This document shows positions 24,433 to 34,445 of a stretch of DNA of 64,000 bases, one piece after another. This stretch comes from MR-S7 sp000400995 (GTDB taxonomy: Bacteria > Pseudomonadota > Gammaproteobacteria > Burkholderiales > Burkholderiaceae_C), in contig NZ_CP152342.1 of assembly GCF_045291395.1 (NCBI RefSeq), positions 4,030,001 to 4,094,000 of the forward strand. The letters run 5' to 3'. Positions within the stretch are counted from its first letter, which is position 1; the number at the start of each line of letters is the position of its first letter. The translations under genes and the position numbers were made by a program. Below the pieces are notes generated by a model. The model had not been told where the DNA came from. It did no database searches and saw nothing but the letters and a program-made list of their open reading frames with translations.

Positions 24433-27400
24433 ATGACCGCACACCGCCTATCCACCCGCCTGCTGTCCGCGCTGGCCGTGGCAGTGTCTCCCGCCGCCCA
24501 GGCGGCGCTGACCGGCATTGCCGACGAGCCGCTGATCACGCAGTCGGAATTCAAGCCCAAGCCGAATCTGATGGTGATCCTGGACGACTCGCAAAGCATG
24601 AATTTCCAGATGATGCCGGACGACATGCGGAGCCTTCTGGACAGCCAGCCTGACATGCGCTCCAACAATTTCACCGGCGGCATCTTCCGACTGGGCTTCA
24701 AGGCCATCCAGTGCAACGGCGTGGCCTACAACCCCGGCTACACCTATACGCCACCCAAGTATGCGAATGGCACCGACTACCCCAACGCGGCTTTCAACGC
24801 AGCGCCATTCGATGGATTCCTGAACACGGCATCGCTGGCCGCCAGCGATCCGCGGAAAACGTCCCTCGATCTCCGCACGACGGTTCTCAACATGGTGATG
24901 GATGGCGACAACAACCCCAGCACGCTCACCATTCGCACTACCGACAGCATGAAGCGCAAGAGCGATAACGACGAAGGCACCGGCTCGGTGGCCTACTTCA
25001 AGGTCAGGACGGACACAGCCATCAAGCCGTCGGATCTGACCCTCAACACGTCGAAAGTCCTCACCGTTTCCACCCTGATGAGCGCGGCGCTGGGGCCGAA
25101 GTCCTTCGTCGTGGGCGACAGCATCACCTTTCAAAGCAATGCGGCCAATGAAAACAATTCCTTCAAGGGAACGATCACCGCGTGGGCCTGGAACACTGGA
25201 CAGATCACCATCACCGTCAGCGCCAAGACCGGCAGCACCTCCAAAAGCGAGTGGTATGTGTCTTTCCCCGGCCAGACGTATTACACATACAAAGGTTCCG
25301 TGCCTGTCGCCAGCAGAAAGTGGACTTACGACAGCGCAGGCAACGCCATCACCACGACGGATTTCTACAAGGAATGCACCGCCAGCGAAACCGCCGCCAG
25401 CAGGGCATCCAACACCGGCGTGTTCGAGTTGAACACCATCTCCGCCAATTCATCGGCAGACGAACAAACCAACTATGCCAACTGGCATGCCTATTACCGC
25501 AACCGCAAGCTGATGATGCGCACGGCCATGGGACGGGCGCTGAACAACCTGGACGAAGGCTACCGGCTGGGGTTCATGAACATCCACCAGAAAACCAATT
25601 CCGAATTCTGGCCGGTGGATGATTTCAACGACACGAACAAACAAGGCTTCTACGCCCTGCTTTACGGCGGAACGGAAGAAGGCGGCACGCCTTTGCGCAG
25701 CGCGCTGTCGGAGGCGGGCCGGTACTTTGCTGGGAAACTGGTTTCCAACGGGAAACCCGACCCCATGCAATACGCCTGCCAGCGTAATTTCGCCTTGCTG
25801 ACTACCGATGGCTACTGGACGACGCCTACCGGAGAGAACGCATTCAATCTGAGCAACACCGCGCTTGGCAATGCCGATGGCGGCGCAGGCTCTCCCTACG
25901 AAGACGCCCACTCCAATACGCTGGCCGACGTGGCGTATTACTACTACAGCACCGACCTGCGCACCGGCACGGCAGGGTCGGCGGCGTGCACCGGTGCGCC
26001 AGTCGGCGGCAATGCCGGGCAGGATGTCTGCGCCAACATCGTTTCTCCCTCCGGCCAGGACACCGCCACGCACCAGCACATGACCACCTACACCATTGGC
26101 ATGGGCGTGAACGGGACGAAAGACCCGGCCAGCGACACGCCCGGTTCGTTTGCGTGGCCTGCGCCCACAGCCAACAAAAGCACCACTGTCGACGACCTCT
26201 GGCACGCCGCCATCAATGGGCGGGGCGCATACTATTCCGCCCAGAACGCCACTGAACTGACCCGTGCCATCGAAGGCATGGTCAGCGCGGTGCAAGACGT
26301 ATCGGGCGCCGGCTCGGCCACCGCCACCAGCACGCTCGACCTGGTGCAGGGCGACGGCAACATCGCCTTCGAGGCCAGTTACACCACGGGCTCCTGGTTC
26401 GGCGACGTGCTGGCGCGCACGCTGAACTCATCCACGGCGCAACCGGAAGGAGCCCCCCAATGGTCGGCCCGCGAGAAGCTGAATGCCAAGGAGGCCGCCA
26501 GCCGCGCGATCTACTTCAAGAACGGCAATGCGCTGAGCGCTTTCACCCTGGGCAATCTGACGGCGGCAGGGCTGGATGGCTACTTCAAGAGCAAATGCGC
26601 CACCGGCGCCCTGTCGCAATGCACCTCCTTGGGCGATACACACAAAGGCATCATCAATGCTGGCGAGGCGCTGGTCACTTATCTGCGCGGAGATTCGTCC
26701 AAAGACACTACCAACACCGCTGAGCCGCTGTTCCGCAAGCGTTTGAACAAGCTGGGCGACATCATCAACAGCAAGCCCATCCATGTGGGCAAGCCGCCGT
26801 TCGACTACGCCGATGAGGGCTACGCCGCGTTCAAGGCCAGCCATGCCAGCCGCAAGAAGGTGGTCTACGTGGGCGCCAACGACGGCATGCTGCACGCACT
26901 GGACGCGGCCACGGGCGAGGAACTGTGGGCCTACATTCCCACCGCGGTGATGCCCTACCTGCACAAGCTGGCCGACGTGAAGTACGGCTCGGCGGTGGCG
27001 CACCAGTACTACGTGGACGGCAAGACGGTGCAGGGCGACGTGAAGATCGACGGCCAGTGGAAGACCATCTTGGTGGGCGGACTGAACAAGGGCGGCCGGG
27101 CCTATTACGCGCTGGACATCACCGATCCCGACGAACCGAAGGCGCTGTGGGAATTCACCGACGACAACCTGGGCCTGACGTACAGCGACCCGGTCATCAC
27201 CAAGCTGGCAGGCGGCACCTGGGCGGTGGCCTTCGGGGCAGGCTACAACAACGCGCCAGAGGGCAACACCGGGTCAGGCGACGGCAAGGGCCGCCTGTTC
27301 GTGGTGAACGCCGCCAATGGCGCCATCCTGCGCAACATTCCGACCACTGCGGGCGACACCACCACACCCGCCGGGATGGCCAAGATCAACGTGTGGGTGA

Positions 27401-28137
27401 AGGCCTTGAGCGACAACACGGCGCAGCGCTTCTACGCGGGTGACCTGCTGGGCAACGTGTGGCGCTTCAACCTGGAGGGCAGCGGCAGCGCGATGCTGCT
27501 GGCGCAAATGAAGGACGCCAGCGGCACCCCGCAGCCCATCACCACCGAACCCAAGCTGCGCGAGTACGACAAGCAGCCTGTGGTCGTGGTGGCCACGGGG
27601 CGCTACCTGGGGCGCGACGACATCAACGACACGCAAGTGCAGTCCATTGCCGCCATCCGCGACCCGCTGACGGCCACGGGCTGGGGAGTGGTGCGCACCA
27701 ACACCGCCAAGTTCAAGAAGGTGACCATCACCAAGAGCGGCACCACTGCCAGCGGCGCAGCGGTGACGGTGGACTGGGCCACGGACGGCGGCTGGTGGGC
27801 GGACTTCCCCACCAGCGGCGAGCGCGTGGCCATGCCCATGGAATGGGACGGCGCGCGGCTGCTGGCGGCCACCACCCTGCCCAGCGGCGACCAGTGCAAG
27901 TCGGGCGGCGCGTCGTGGCTGTATTCGTTCGGCCTGGCGGGCGGCAAGACCGACGCCGAGCAGTTCAGCGAGGACACGCTGATCGTCGGCTTCAGCGTGG
28001 TCACCAACGACGAGGGCCAGCCCAAGATCCTGGTGCGCACCAGCGGCAACGAGACCCAGGTGAAGGACGGCACGGGCCTGGGCGGCGGCACGACGATTAA
28101 GCGCGCGCGGCGGGTGTCGTGGAGGGAACTGCCGTAG
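24433..28137 (+). CDS. pilY1: PilY1-like pilus tip adhesin
   Basis: A 1234-residue exported protein: signal peptide to about residue 27 (ending AAQAA), then a divergent N-terminal region with a von Willebrand-like opening NLMVILDDSQSMNF (DxSxS metal site near 55). The C-terminal half is the conserved PilY1 beta-propeller: KKVVYVGANDGMLHALDAAT, ELWAYIPTAVMPYLHKL and KTILVGGLNKGGRAYYALDI. PilY1 sits at the pilus tip and controls extension, adhesion and calcium-dependent retraction. Codons in the 24.7-26.3 kb part are less GC-biased than in neighbouring genes. ATG at 24433 is preferred to a TTG 27 bp upstream. Confidence 0.93.
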   Translation: MTAHRLSTRLLSALAVAVSPAAQAALTGIADEPLITQSEFKPKPNLMVILDDSQSMNFQMMPDDMRSLLDSQPDMRSNNFTGGIFRLGFKAIQCNGVAYNPGYTYTPPKYANGTDYPNAAFNAAPFDGFLNTASLAASDPRKTSLDLRTTVLNMVMDGDNNPSTLTIRTTDSMKRKSDNDEGTGSVAYFKVRTDTAIKPSDLTLNTSKVLTVSTLMSAALGPKSFVVGDSITFQSNAANENNSFKGTITAWAWNTGQITITVSAKTGSTSKSEWYVSFPGQTYYTYKGSVPVASRKWTYDSAGNAITTTDFYKECTASETAASRASNTGVFELNTISANSSADEQTNYANWHAYYRNRKLMMRTAMGRALNNLDEGYRLGFMNIHQKTNSEFWPVDDFNDTNKQGFYALLYGGTEEGGTPLRSALSEAGRYFAGKLVSNGKPDPMQYACQRNFALLTTDGYWTTPTGENAFNLSNTALGNADGGAGSPYEDAHSNTLADVAYYYYSTDLRTGTAGSAACTGAPVGGNAGQDVCANIVSPSGQDTATHQHMTTYTIGMGVNGTKDPASDTPGSFAWPAPTANKSTTVDDLWHAAINGRGAYYSAQNATELTRAIEGMVSAVQDVSGAGSATATSTLDLVQGDGNIAFEASYTTGSWFGDVLARTLNSSTAQPEGAPQWSAREKLNAKEAASRAIYFKNGNALSAFTLGNLTAAGLDGYFKSKCATGALSQCTSLGDTHKGIINAGEALVTYLRGDSSKDTTNTAEPLFRKRLNKLGDIINSKPIHVGKPPFDYADEGYAAFKASHASRKKVVYVGANDGMLHALDAATGEELWAYIPTAVMPYLHKLADVKYGSAVAHQYYVDGKTVQGDVKIDGQWKTILVGGLNKGGRAYYALDITDPDEPKALWEFTDDNLGLTYSDPVITKLAGGTWAVAFGAGYNNAPEGNTGSGDGKGRLFVVNAANGAILRNIPTTAGDTTTPAGMAKINVWVKALSDNTAQRFYAGDLLGNVWRFNLEGSGSAMLLAQMKDASGTPQPITTEPKLREYDKQPVVVVATGRYLGRDDINDTQVQSIAAIRDPLTATGWGVVRTNTAKFKKVTITKSGTTASGAAVTVDWATDGGWWADFPTSGERVAMPMEWDGARLLAATTLPSGDQCKSGGASWLYSFGLAGGKTDAEQFSEDTLIVGFSVVTNDEGQPKILVRTSGNETQVKDGTGLGGGTTIKRARRVSWRELP

Positions 28138-28175
28138 CCGCTTCGCGGCGGGGCGTGCCTGCTAGCATCCCCCGC

Positions 28176-29789
28176 ATGCCCGCATTCCCCTCCCCGCTCC
28201 AAGTCGGCGGCCTTGCCGCCCTGCTGTTCCTCCCGGCGTTCGCGCATGCCCAGGCCGACGCCCCTTCGCGCATCACCAGCGTCAAGCTCTACCCCGGCAG
28301 CGCCACCGTGGAGCGCACGGCGCGCGTGCCCGCGGGCAGCCGCAGCGTCACCTTCCGCTGCCTGCCGCAGGGGCTGGACGCGCGCAGCCTGCAGGTGGTG
28401 GCGGATGCGCCCGTGCGCGTGGGCGACATCAGCGTGCAGGTGCAGGAGCGCGCGCTGGCCGGCGGCTGCGCCAGCCCGCTCGACGAGCGCGTGCGCGCCG
28501 CGCAGGACCAGCTGGCCGCCGCGCAGGCCGAGACGGATGCGCTGGAGCTGGCGCACACCTATCTCAAGACCGTGGCCGGCACGGCGCCCACCACGCAGAC
28601 CAGCGGGCCGGGCACGCCGGGCGCGGGCAACATCAGCGTGACCACCGATGCGCTGCGCCGCTCGGCCCAGGACACGCTCATGCGCCTGCACCAGGCCAAG
28701 CGCCGCCAGGAGGCGCTGGAGCTGGACGTGCGCGTCCTGACGGCCGAACGCGACCGCATCGCCGGCCCGCGCGCGCGCGTGGCGACCGTCACCGTCGCGC
28801 TGGCGGCCGAGCGCGAGGGCGACGTCCGCCTGGCCTACCAGGTGCGCGGCCCGAGCTGGTCGCCCAGCTACCGCGCCACGCTGGACAGCAGCGCCGCCAC
28901 CGTGCGCCTGGAGCGCCTGGCGCTGGTGGCGCAGAGCACGGGCGAGGACTGGAGCGGCGTGCCGCTCGTGCTCTCCACGGGCCAGCCGCTGGGCCAGACG
29001 CAAGGCAGCCTGCCGCGCCCCTGGACGGTGGACGTGCAGCCCGAGCCGCCCGCCAGGCCCGTCGCCATCAGCATGGCCGCCGCCCCCGCGCCTGCGGCGC
29101 TGGGCCGCGCCGCGGAGGTGGCGCAGGAGGCGGAGCCCACGTTCGACGTGGCCATCGCCGACGGCGCCTACGCCACCGAATTCACCGTGCCCCAGCGCAT
29201 CACCGTGCCCTCGGGCGGCCAGCGCGTAACGCTGTCGCTGGGCGCGCAGACGGTGCACGCGCAGCTGTTCACGCGCACCGCGCCGGCCGTGGAGCCGGCC
29301 GCCTACCTGGTGGCGCAGCTGCCCGCGCTGGAGGGCGTGTGGCCTGCCGGCCCGGTGGCGCTGCAGCGCGACGGCGCGTCGGTGGGCCAGGGGCAGTTCG
29401 ACCCTGCCAGCGCCGCGATGGCGCGCACGGGCTTGTCGTTCGGGCGCGACGAGCGCATCACCGTCACCGCCGAGCCCGTGCGCGAGCACACGGGCAGCAG
29501 CGGGCTGACGGGTGCGCGCACCGAGCGCCAGCTCTCCCGCATCTACCGCGTGGAGAACCGCCACGCCCGCCCCGTGGCGCTGCAGGTGCTGGACGCGGCG
29601 CCGGTGTCGCAGAACGAACAGATCACCGTGGAATCGCGCTACGAGCCCGCTCCGCAGGACACGGCCTGGAACGGCCAGCCGGGCAGCATCCTCTGGAGCC
29701 AGGAACTGGGCGCAGGCGCCACGGCGCGCTTCACCGCGGCCCACACGCTGCGCTACGCCAAGGAGCTGCGCATCCGGGAGCGGCGCTGA
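28176..29789 (+). CDS. Mucoidy inhibitor-like DUF4140/DUF4139 exported protein
   Basis: A 537-residue protein with a signal peptide (residues 1-23, ending AFAHA) then ITSVKLYPGSATVERTARVP, the standard opening of the DUF4140 domain. A coiled-coil segment (about 105-210) follows, then DUF4139, marked by YQVRGPSWSPSYRATLDSSA and VENRHARPVALQVLDAAPVS. Members have unknown function and are often exported. It starts 38 bp after pilY1. The stop overlaps the pgpA start (TGATG), so the two are probably co-transcribed. Confidence 0.88.
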   Translation: MPAFPSPLQVGGLAALLFLPAFAHAQADAPSRITSVKLYPGSATVERTARVPAGSRSVTFRCLPQGLDARSLQVVADAPVRVGDISVQVQERALAGGCASPLDERVRAAQDQLAAAQAETDALELAHTYLKTVAGTAPTTQTSGPGTPGAGNISVTTDALRRSAQDTLMRLHQAKRRQEALELDVRVLTAERDRIAGPRARVATVTVALAAEREGDVRLAYQVRGPSWSPSYRATLDSSAATVRLERLALVAQSTGEDWSGVPLVLSTGQPLGQTQGSLPRPWTVDVQPEPPARPVAISMAAAPAPAALGRAAEVAQEAEPTFDVAIADGAYATEFTVPQRITVPSGGQRVTLSLGAQTVHAQLFTRTAPAVEPAAYLVAQLPALEGVWPAGPVALQRDGASVGQGQFDPASAAMARTGLSFGRDERITVTAEPVREHTGSSGLTGARTERQLSRIYRVENRHARPVALQVLDAAPVSQNEQITVESRYEPAPQDTAWNGQPGSILWSQELGAGATARFTAAHTLRYAKELRIRERR

Positions 29790-30307
29790 TGCCCGCCACC
29801 CTGCCTGCGCCGCACGTGCTGCGCCGCTTCCTGCTCACGCACCCCGCGCACTTCATCGCCCTGGGCTGCGGCAGCGGCCTGTCGCGCATCGCGCCGGGCA
29901 CCGTGGGCACGCTGTGGGGCTGGCTGGCGTTCCTGGTGCTGCAGCTGTGGCTCACGCCGCTGGGCATGGGCCTGGTGATCGCGCTCTCGCTGCCGCTGGG
30001 CTGGTGGGCCTGCACGGTGGCGGCGCGGCACATGGGCGTGGCCGACCCCGGCCACATCGTGTGGGACGAGATCGTCGCCATCTGGATCGTGCTGTGGCTG
30101 GCCATGCCCATGGGCTTCTGGGGCCAGCTCGTCGCGTTCGGCCTGTTCCGCTATTTCGACGCGGCCAAGCCCGGCCCCGTGGCCTGGGCCGACCGGCTGT
30201 TCAAGGGCTTCGGCTGGCGCGGCGGGCTGGGCATCATGCTGGACGACCTGGTGGCGGCGTTCTGCACGCTGCTGGTCATCGCGCTGTGGCGGCACGTCCT
30301 GGGATGA
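29789..30307 (+). CDS. pgpA: Phosphatidylglycerophosphatase A
   Basis: A 172-residue inner-membrane lipid phosphatase that dephosphorylates phosphatidylglycerol phosphate. Diagnostic segments are GCGSGLSRIAPGTVGT at 35-50, the acidic metal site DPGHIVWDEIVAIWI and FRYFDAAKPGPVAWADR. About four membrane spans are visible. In related bacteria the gene usually follows thiL; here it follows the pilus cluster and the DUF4139 gene. Confidence 0.96.
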   Translation: MPATLPAPHVLRRFLLTHPAHFIALGCGSGLSRIAPGTVGTLWGWLAFLVLQLWLTPLGMGLVIALSLPLGWWACTVAARHMGVADPGHIVWDEIVAIWIVLWLAMPMGFWGQLVAFGLFRYFDAAKPGPVAWADRLFKGFGWRGGLGIMLDDLVAAFCTLLVIALWRHVLG

Positions 30308-30315
30308 GTGGCCGC

Positions 30316-30375
30316 AAAACTATCAAAAAGAGAGCATCCAGCGCTGGATGGACAAGCGCTGGATGCCAATTTTCC
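30316..30375 (+). repeat. Hairpin repeat, copy 6
   Basis: Diverged copy with AACTATC, ATCCAGCGCTGG, a spacer, ACAAGCGCTGGATGCC and ATTTTCC. It lies exactly between the convergent pgpA and phytase-like genes, a likely bidirectional end point. Confidence 0.7.
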
Positions 30376-31775
30376 TCAGAAAAGCGGGGCGATGGGCTTG
30401 ACCACGTAGAGCATGTTGCTCTCGACCTTGCCGTCGTACAGGTATTTCTGCTTGACGCCGCCCTTCCCGTCTGGGGCGATCATGAAGTCCGCGTCGTTGA
30501 GAATGCCCAGGCGGTTGGCGTCGATCACCCACAGGCCTTCCATCTTGTCGTGCGGGTACTTCTGCGAGGCAATGCCGTCATAGGCCAGCGTCTTCGCGGC
30601 GGGCTGGATGCCCAGCGCGGCCAGGCGGGCCCAGCCCGCGGCGAAGCCGCCCTCCGTGCCGCCCCCTTGACCACCAGTTCCAGCGTCTTGCCGTCCACCA
30701 GCAGCCCGTTGGCCGCGCTGGCCGTGAACGCCGCCTGGCCTGCGCGCAGCGCGGTGTTGGACGCGTCGATGTTGGTCGCGCGGCTCAGGTCCACCTTGTA
30801 GACGTTCTTGCGGATGGTGCTGGTGTCGATGCCGTAGAACTTGGTGTCGCGCTCGATCACCAGGAAGCTCGTGGCGCTCAGGGCCACGATTTCGGAATTG
30901 GCCAGGCCCGCCGCGTCCTGCTTGTACAGGTACTGCGCGACGGCCCCGGTGCCGATGTTCACCGTGACGATGCGCGTCAGGTTGATGCTGCCCACGGCGC
31001 TGGTGGGGTTGTGCAGGTTGGACTGCATGATGCCCACCAGCGTCGTGCCGTCAGGCGTGATCGTCAGCCCCTCCATGCCCCGGTTGGGCCAGCGCGTGGA
31101 CAGCTCGGCGGGCAGCACGCGGCCGGCCTTGTTGCGCGGATCGGCGGCGAACGGGTTGATGCGCTCGATCTCCTTGCCCGTGGCGTCGAAGTGCACGATG
31201 TGCGGGCCGTATTCGTCGCTGATCCAGAACGTGCCGTCCTTGAGCGCCACCAGCCCCTCAGAGTCGAGCCCGCTCTCGTCGAAGCCCTTGATGCCGTCGC
31301 CGTCGGGGTCCAGCGAGACGACGCTGCCGTCCAGGTTATAGGGCGTTTCGCCCGTGCCGCCGAAGCGCTTGTTGGGTAGGCCGGTGATGGGGCGGCCCTT
31401 GGGGTCCTTGAGAAGGATGGTCTCCACCAGTTCGGGCTTGCCCTCGCCGGTGAGCCTGAACAGCCCGATGCGCGGCGTGTAGTCGGGCGTGAGGAAAATG
31501 ATGCCCGAGGGCGTGCGTCCCGCCTCTGTGGCCGCATTCGGGCCGCGGTCGCTCAATCCGTAGAAATAGCCCTCGCGGGTGGGATGCGGTGCCATGGCGG
31601 AGCCATAGCTGCCGTTGCGGATCTCCGTCTTCTCCGTGTTGTCCACCCGGCTCATCAGCGCATAGGGAAGGGCCGCCCCGGTGGCGCCGGGGAACTGGAA
31701 GCCGTCGTCGCCGGAGCCGCCGCAGGCGGTCAGTCCCACGGTGAGAGCCAAGACAAAGGGTGCAGAAAGTTTCAT
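30376..31775 (-). CDS. Phytase-like (esterase-like activity of phytase) lipoprotein, one frame break
   Basis: A 466-residue protein after adding one base to the C-run at 30662-30666. The start MKLSAPFVLALTVGLTAC gives a lipoprotein signal with Cys at the lipobox, followed by GGSGDDG. The body is a beta-propeller of the esterase-like phytase family: GLSDRGPNAATEAGRT, RPITGLPNKRFGGTGE, GLDSEGLVALKDGTFWISDE and GMEGLTITPDGTTLVGIMQ. After the break the restored frame reads KGGGTEGGFAAGWARLAAL and then HDKMEGLWVIDANRLGIL. It is probably an outer-membrane or periplasmic phosphoester hydrolase; the substrate is unknown. Confidence 0.82.
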
Positions 31776-31881
31776 GGTGATGGAACGGATAGAAAGGCAA
31801 CATAGAGGATATGAACCGGACGTGACAACACCATGAAACACGCGCGCCCCCTTGTCCCCCCAACTGCCCACGGAGCTCCCG

Positions 31882-32409
31882 ATGGCACTCCCTGATTCGC
31901 TATATAAAAATGAGCTGCCTGCGCTTTCCGCACAAGCGCTGGAGGCCGATCTGGCTTATATCTCCACCACGCTGCCCGCACGCGGCTGGATGCTGGCCAC
32001 GGCCGAGAGCTGCACCGGCGGCATGATCGCCGCGGCCTGCACCGACCTGGCCGGCTCCAGCGCATGGTTCGAGCGCGGCTTCGTCACCTATTCCAACGCC
32101 GCCAAGACCGAGCTGCTGGGCGTGCCCGCCGCGCTGATCGACACGCACGGCGCGGTGAGCGAGCCCGTGGCCCGCGCCATGGCCGAAGGCGCCGTGGCGC
32201 ACAGCGCCGCGCAGGTGGCCGTGGCGGTCACCGGCATTGCCGGGCCCACAGGGGGCAGCGTGGACAAGCCGGTGGGGACGGTGTGGTTCGGCTGGCAGGT
32301 GGGAGGGCGCACGCACAGCGAGCGGCGCTGCTTCGATGGGGACCGTGCTGCCGTGCGTGCGGCGACGGTGTGCCATGCGCTGGGACGGCTGCGGGAGTTG
32401 CTGGGCTAG
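31882..32409 (+). CDS. cinA: CinA C-terminal domain amidohydrolase (nicotinamide-nucleotide amidase)
   Basis: A 175-residue stand-alone CinA C-terminal domain (PncC), which deamidates nicotinamide mononucleotide in NAD salvage. Motifs: LATAESCTGGMIAAACTD, GFVTYSNAAKTELLGV, AVTGIAGPTGG and KPVGTVWFGW. Residues 8-24 (YKNELPALSAQALEADL) are encoded by a hairpin repeat, so the N-terminus is unusual. The start at 31882 follows GGAGCTCCCG. The thiL-pgpA-cinA set is conserved in many relatives, here interrupted twice. Confidence 0.95.
   Translation: MALPDSLYKNELPALSAQALEADLAYISTTLPARGWMLATAESCTGGMIAAACTDLAGSSAWFERGFVTYSNAAKTELLGVPAALIDTHGAVSEPVARAMAEGAVAHSAAQVAVAVTGIAGPTGGSVDKPVGTVWFGWQVGGRTHSERRCFDGDRAAVRAATVCHALGRLRELLG
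31902..31955 (+). repeat. Hairpin repeat, copy 7 (inside cinA)
   Basis: TGAGCTGCCTGCGCTTTCC, then CACAAGCGCTGGAGGCCGA. A near-complete copy read in frame at the 5' end of cinA. Confidence 0.8.
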
Positions 32410-32532
32410 CCGGAAGACGGGCACACCAAAGCACCCCGCGGGTGCATTTCTTCACGAAGCCCGGCGCCGCCGCCATTGCCAGCCCCGCCCGCCATCGCCA
32501 GAATGCGCGGCTTCGCCCCCAGCCCCCGCGCC

Positions 32533-34410
32533 ATGTCCGCCACATCCCACCACGCCCACCAGAGCGAACTGCTCACCGAACACCTGCGCACCTTCCTGCC
32601 CGGCATCGAGCCCGAGGCGCTGGAGCTGCTGTGCAGCCACCTGGAGTGGGTGGAGGTGCCCGGCGGCGGCACGCTGATCAGCCAGGGCGAGCCCGGCGAG
32701 TCCATGTACATCGCCGTCAGCGGGCGGCTGCGCGCCTATGTGCGCGATGCCGACGGCCAGCAGCGCCGCGTGGCCGACATGGGGCGCGGGCAGATCATCG
32801 GCGAGATCAGCCTGTTCACCGGCGCGCCGCGCGCCGCCACGGTAGTGGCCGTGCGCGACTCGGTGCTGGTGCGGCTGACCAAGGACATGTTCAAGCACCT
32901 GCTGGCGCGCAGCGCGCAGGTGTCCATCGCGCTCACGCGCCAGATCATCGAGCGGCTGCAGGCCAGCCCCGCGCCGATGGAGCGCCCCGTGGCGCTGGGC
33001 CTTCTGCCCATCAGCGCGGGCGTGGACCTGCGCGGCTTCGGCGACGCGCTGGCGCGCCAGCTCGCGGCCATCGGCAGCGTGCGCGTGGTGGATTCGGCCA
33101 CCGTGGACGCCGAGCTGCACGCACCCGGCATCTCGCACCGCGAGGGCGGCGACGCCACGGCCAACCGGCGCATCGCCATGCTGCTCGACGAGATCGAGGC
33201 GCGCCATGACTTCGTGCTGCTGCTGGCCGACCCCGACCCCACGCCGTGGACGCACCGCGTGAGCCGCCACTGCGACGAACTGCTGCTGCTGGCCGACGGC
33301 CAGGCCGAGCCGGCGCTACACCCCATCGAGGAGCAGTGCCTGATGCGCCGCAGCCCGCTGACCGAGGCGGCCGAGATCCTGGTGCTGCTGCACCCGGCCG
33401 GCCTGCAGTGCCCGCAGGGCACGCACGCCTGGCTGGCGCGCCGGCCGGTGGCCGACCACGTGCACATCCGCCCCGCGCTGGAGCGCGACATGGCGCGGCT
33501 GGCGCGCATCCAGAGCCGCACCGCCGTGGGCCTGGTGCTGGCCGGCGGCGGCGCGCGCGGCTTCGCCCACCTGGGCGTGTACCGGGCGCTGCGCGAGCGC
33601 GGGGTGGAGATCGACTGCGTGGGCGGCACCAGCATCGGCTCGGTGATGGCGGCCTACGTGGCCTCGGACCAGCCCCTGGAGGACGTGATGGCGAACGCGC
33701 GCGACGCCTTCCGCACCAACCCCACGGGCGACTGGAGCCTGCTGCCGCTGCTCTCGCTCATCAAGGGCGAGCGCCTGCGCCGCATCCTGCACGGCGCGGT
33801 GGACCGGCTGGTGGGCTTTCCCGCCCAGGTGGAAGACCTGTGGAAGAACTACTACTGCGTGGCCACCAACTACTCCAAGGCCAGCGAGCACGTGGTGCGG
33901 CGCGGCAGCCTGGTGAAGTCGCTGCTGGCCAGCATCTCCATTCCCGGCGCCCTGCCGCCCGTGCTGCACGAGGGCGACCTGCTGTGCGACGGCGGCACGT
34001 TCAACAACTTTCCCGTGGACGTGATGCGCGGCATGCGCGGCGTGGGCACGGTGATCGGCGTGGACCTGAACTTCCGCAAGCCCCGGCGCATCGATCTGGA
34101 GGAGGTGCCCACGCACTGGGCGCTGCTGCGCGACCGCCTGCGCCCGCGCGGGCGGCGGCGCTACAAGCTGCCCTCGCTGGCCAGCTACCTGATGCAGGTG
34201 ACCATCCTCTACAGCATGTCGCGCCAGCGCCAGTCGCGCCAGCTCACGGACCTGTACTTCAACCCGCCGCTGGACCGCGTGGGCATGCTCGAATGGAACC
34301 GCTTCGAGCAGATCGTGCAGCAGGGCTATACGCACGGCACCGAGGTGCTGGCGCAGTGGGAAGGGCAGCCTCCGCTACCGAAAAAAGAGCTGGCTGCGCT
34401 TATCCAGTAA
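32533..34410 (+). CDS. Cyclic-nucleotide-binding patatin-like phospholipase
   Basis: A 625-residue protein. Residues about 20-135 form a CRP-like cNMP-binding domain (GTLISQGEPGESMYIAVSGR, GRGQIIGEISLFTGAPRAAT). The C-terminal half is a patatin domain with the oxyanion motif LAGGGARGFAHLG (near 337), the nucleophile GGTSIGSVMAA and the dyad Asp in LLCDGGTFNNFPVDV. The layout resembles eukaryotic neuropathy target esterase, a membrane phospholipase. The start MSATSHHAHQ at 32533 is preferred. The last residues (KKELAALIQ) and the stop come from a hairpin repeat. Confidence 0.92.
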   Translation: MSATSHHAHQSELLTEHLRTFLPGIEPEALELLCSHLEWVEVPGGGTLISQGEPGESMYIAVSGRLRAYVRDADGQQRRVADMGRGQIIGEISLFTGAPRAATVVAVRDSVLVRLTKDMFKHLLARSAQVSIALTRQIIERLQASPAPMERPVALGLLPISAGVDLRGFGDALARQLAAIGSVRVVDSATVDAELHAPGISHREGGDATANRRIAMLLDEIEARHDFVLLLADPDPTPWTHRVSRHCDELLLLADGQAEPALHPIEEQCLMRRSPLTEAAEILVLLHPAGLQCPQGTHAWLARRPVADHVHIRPALERDMARLARIQSRTAVGLVLAGGGARGFAHLGVYRALRERGVEIDCVGGTSIGSVMAAYVASDQPLEDVMANARDAFRTNPTGDWSLLPLLSLIKGERLRRILHGAVDRLVGFPAQVEDLWKNYYCVATNYSKASEHVVRRGSLVKSLLASISIPGALPPVLHEGDLLCDGGTFNNFPVDVMRGMRGVGTVIGVDLNFRKPRRIDLEEVPTHWALLRDRLRPRGRRRYKLPSLASYLMQVTILYSMSRQRQSRQLTDLYFNPPLDRVGMLEWNRFEQIVQQGYTHGTEVLAQWEGQPPLPKKELAALIQ

Positions 34411-34430
34411 GCGCTGGAGGCCGATTCGGT
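34380..34430 (+). repeat. Hairpin repeat, copy 8 (forms the patatin 3' end)
   Basis: AAAAAAGAGCTGGCTGCGCT, then TATCCAGTAAGCGCTGGAGG and CCGATTCGG. The patatin gene stop codon TAA lies in the hairpin loop. Confidence 0.85.
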
Positions 34431-34445
34431 GCTGAACCGACCCCG

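Noticed and set aside
27603..29744. A 713-codon minus-strand frame opposite the end of pilY1 and the DUF4139 gene
   Set aside because: Arg/Ala/Gly-rich shadow with no motif. The plus-strand genes have clear family matches.
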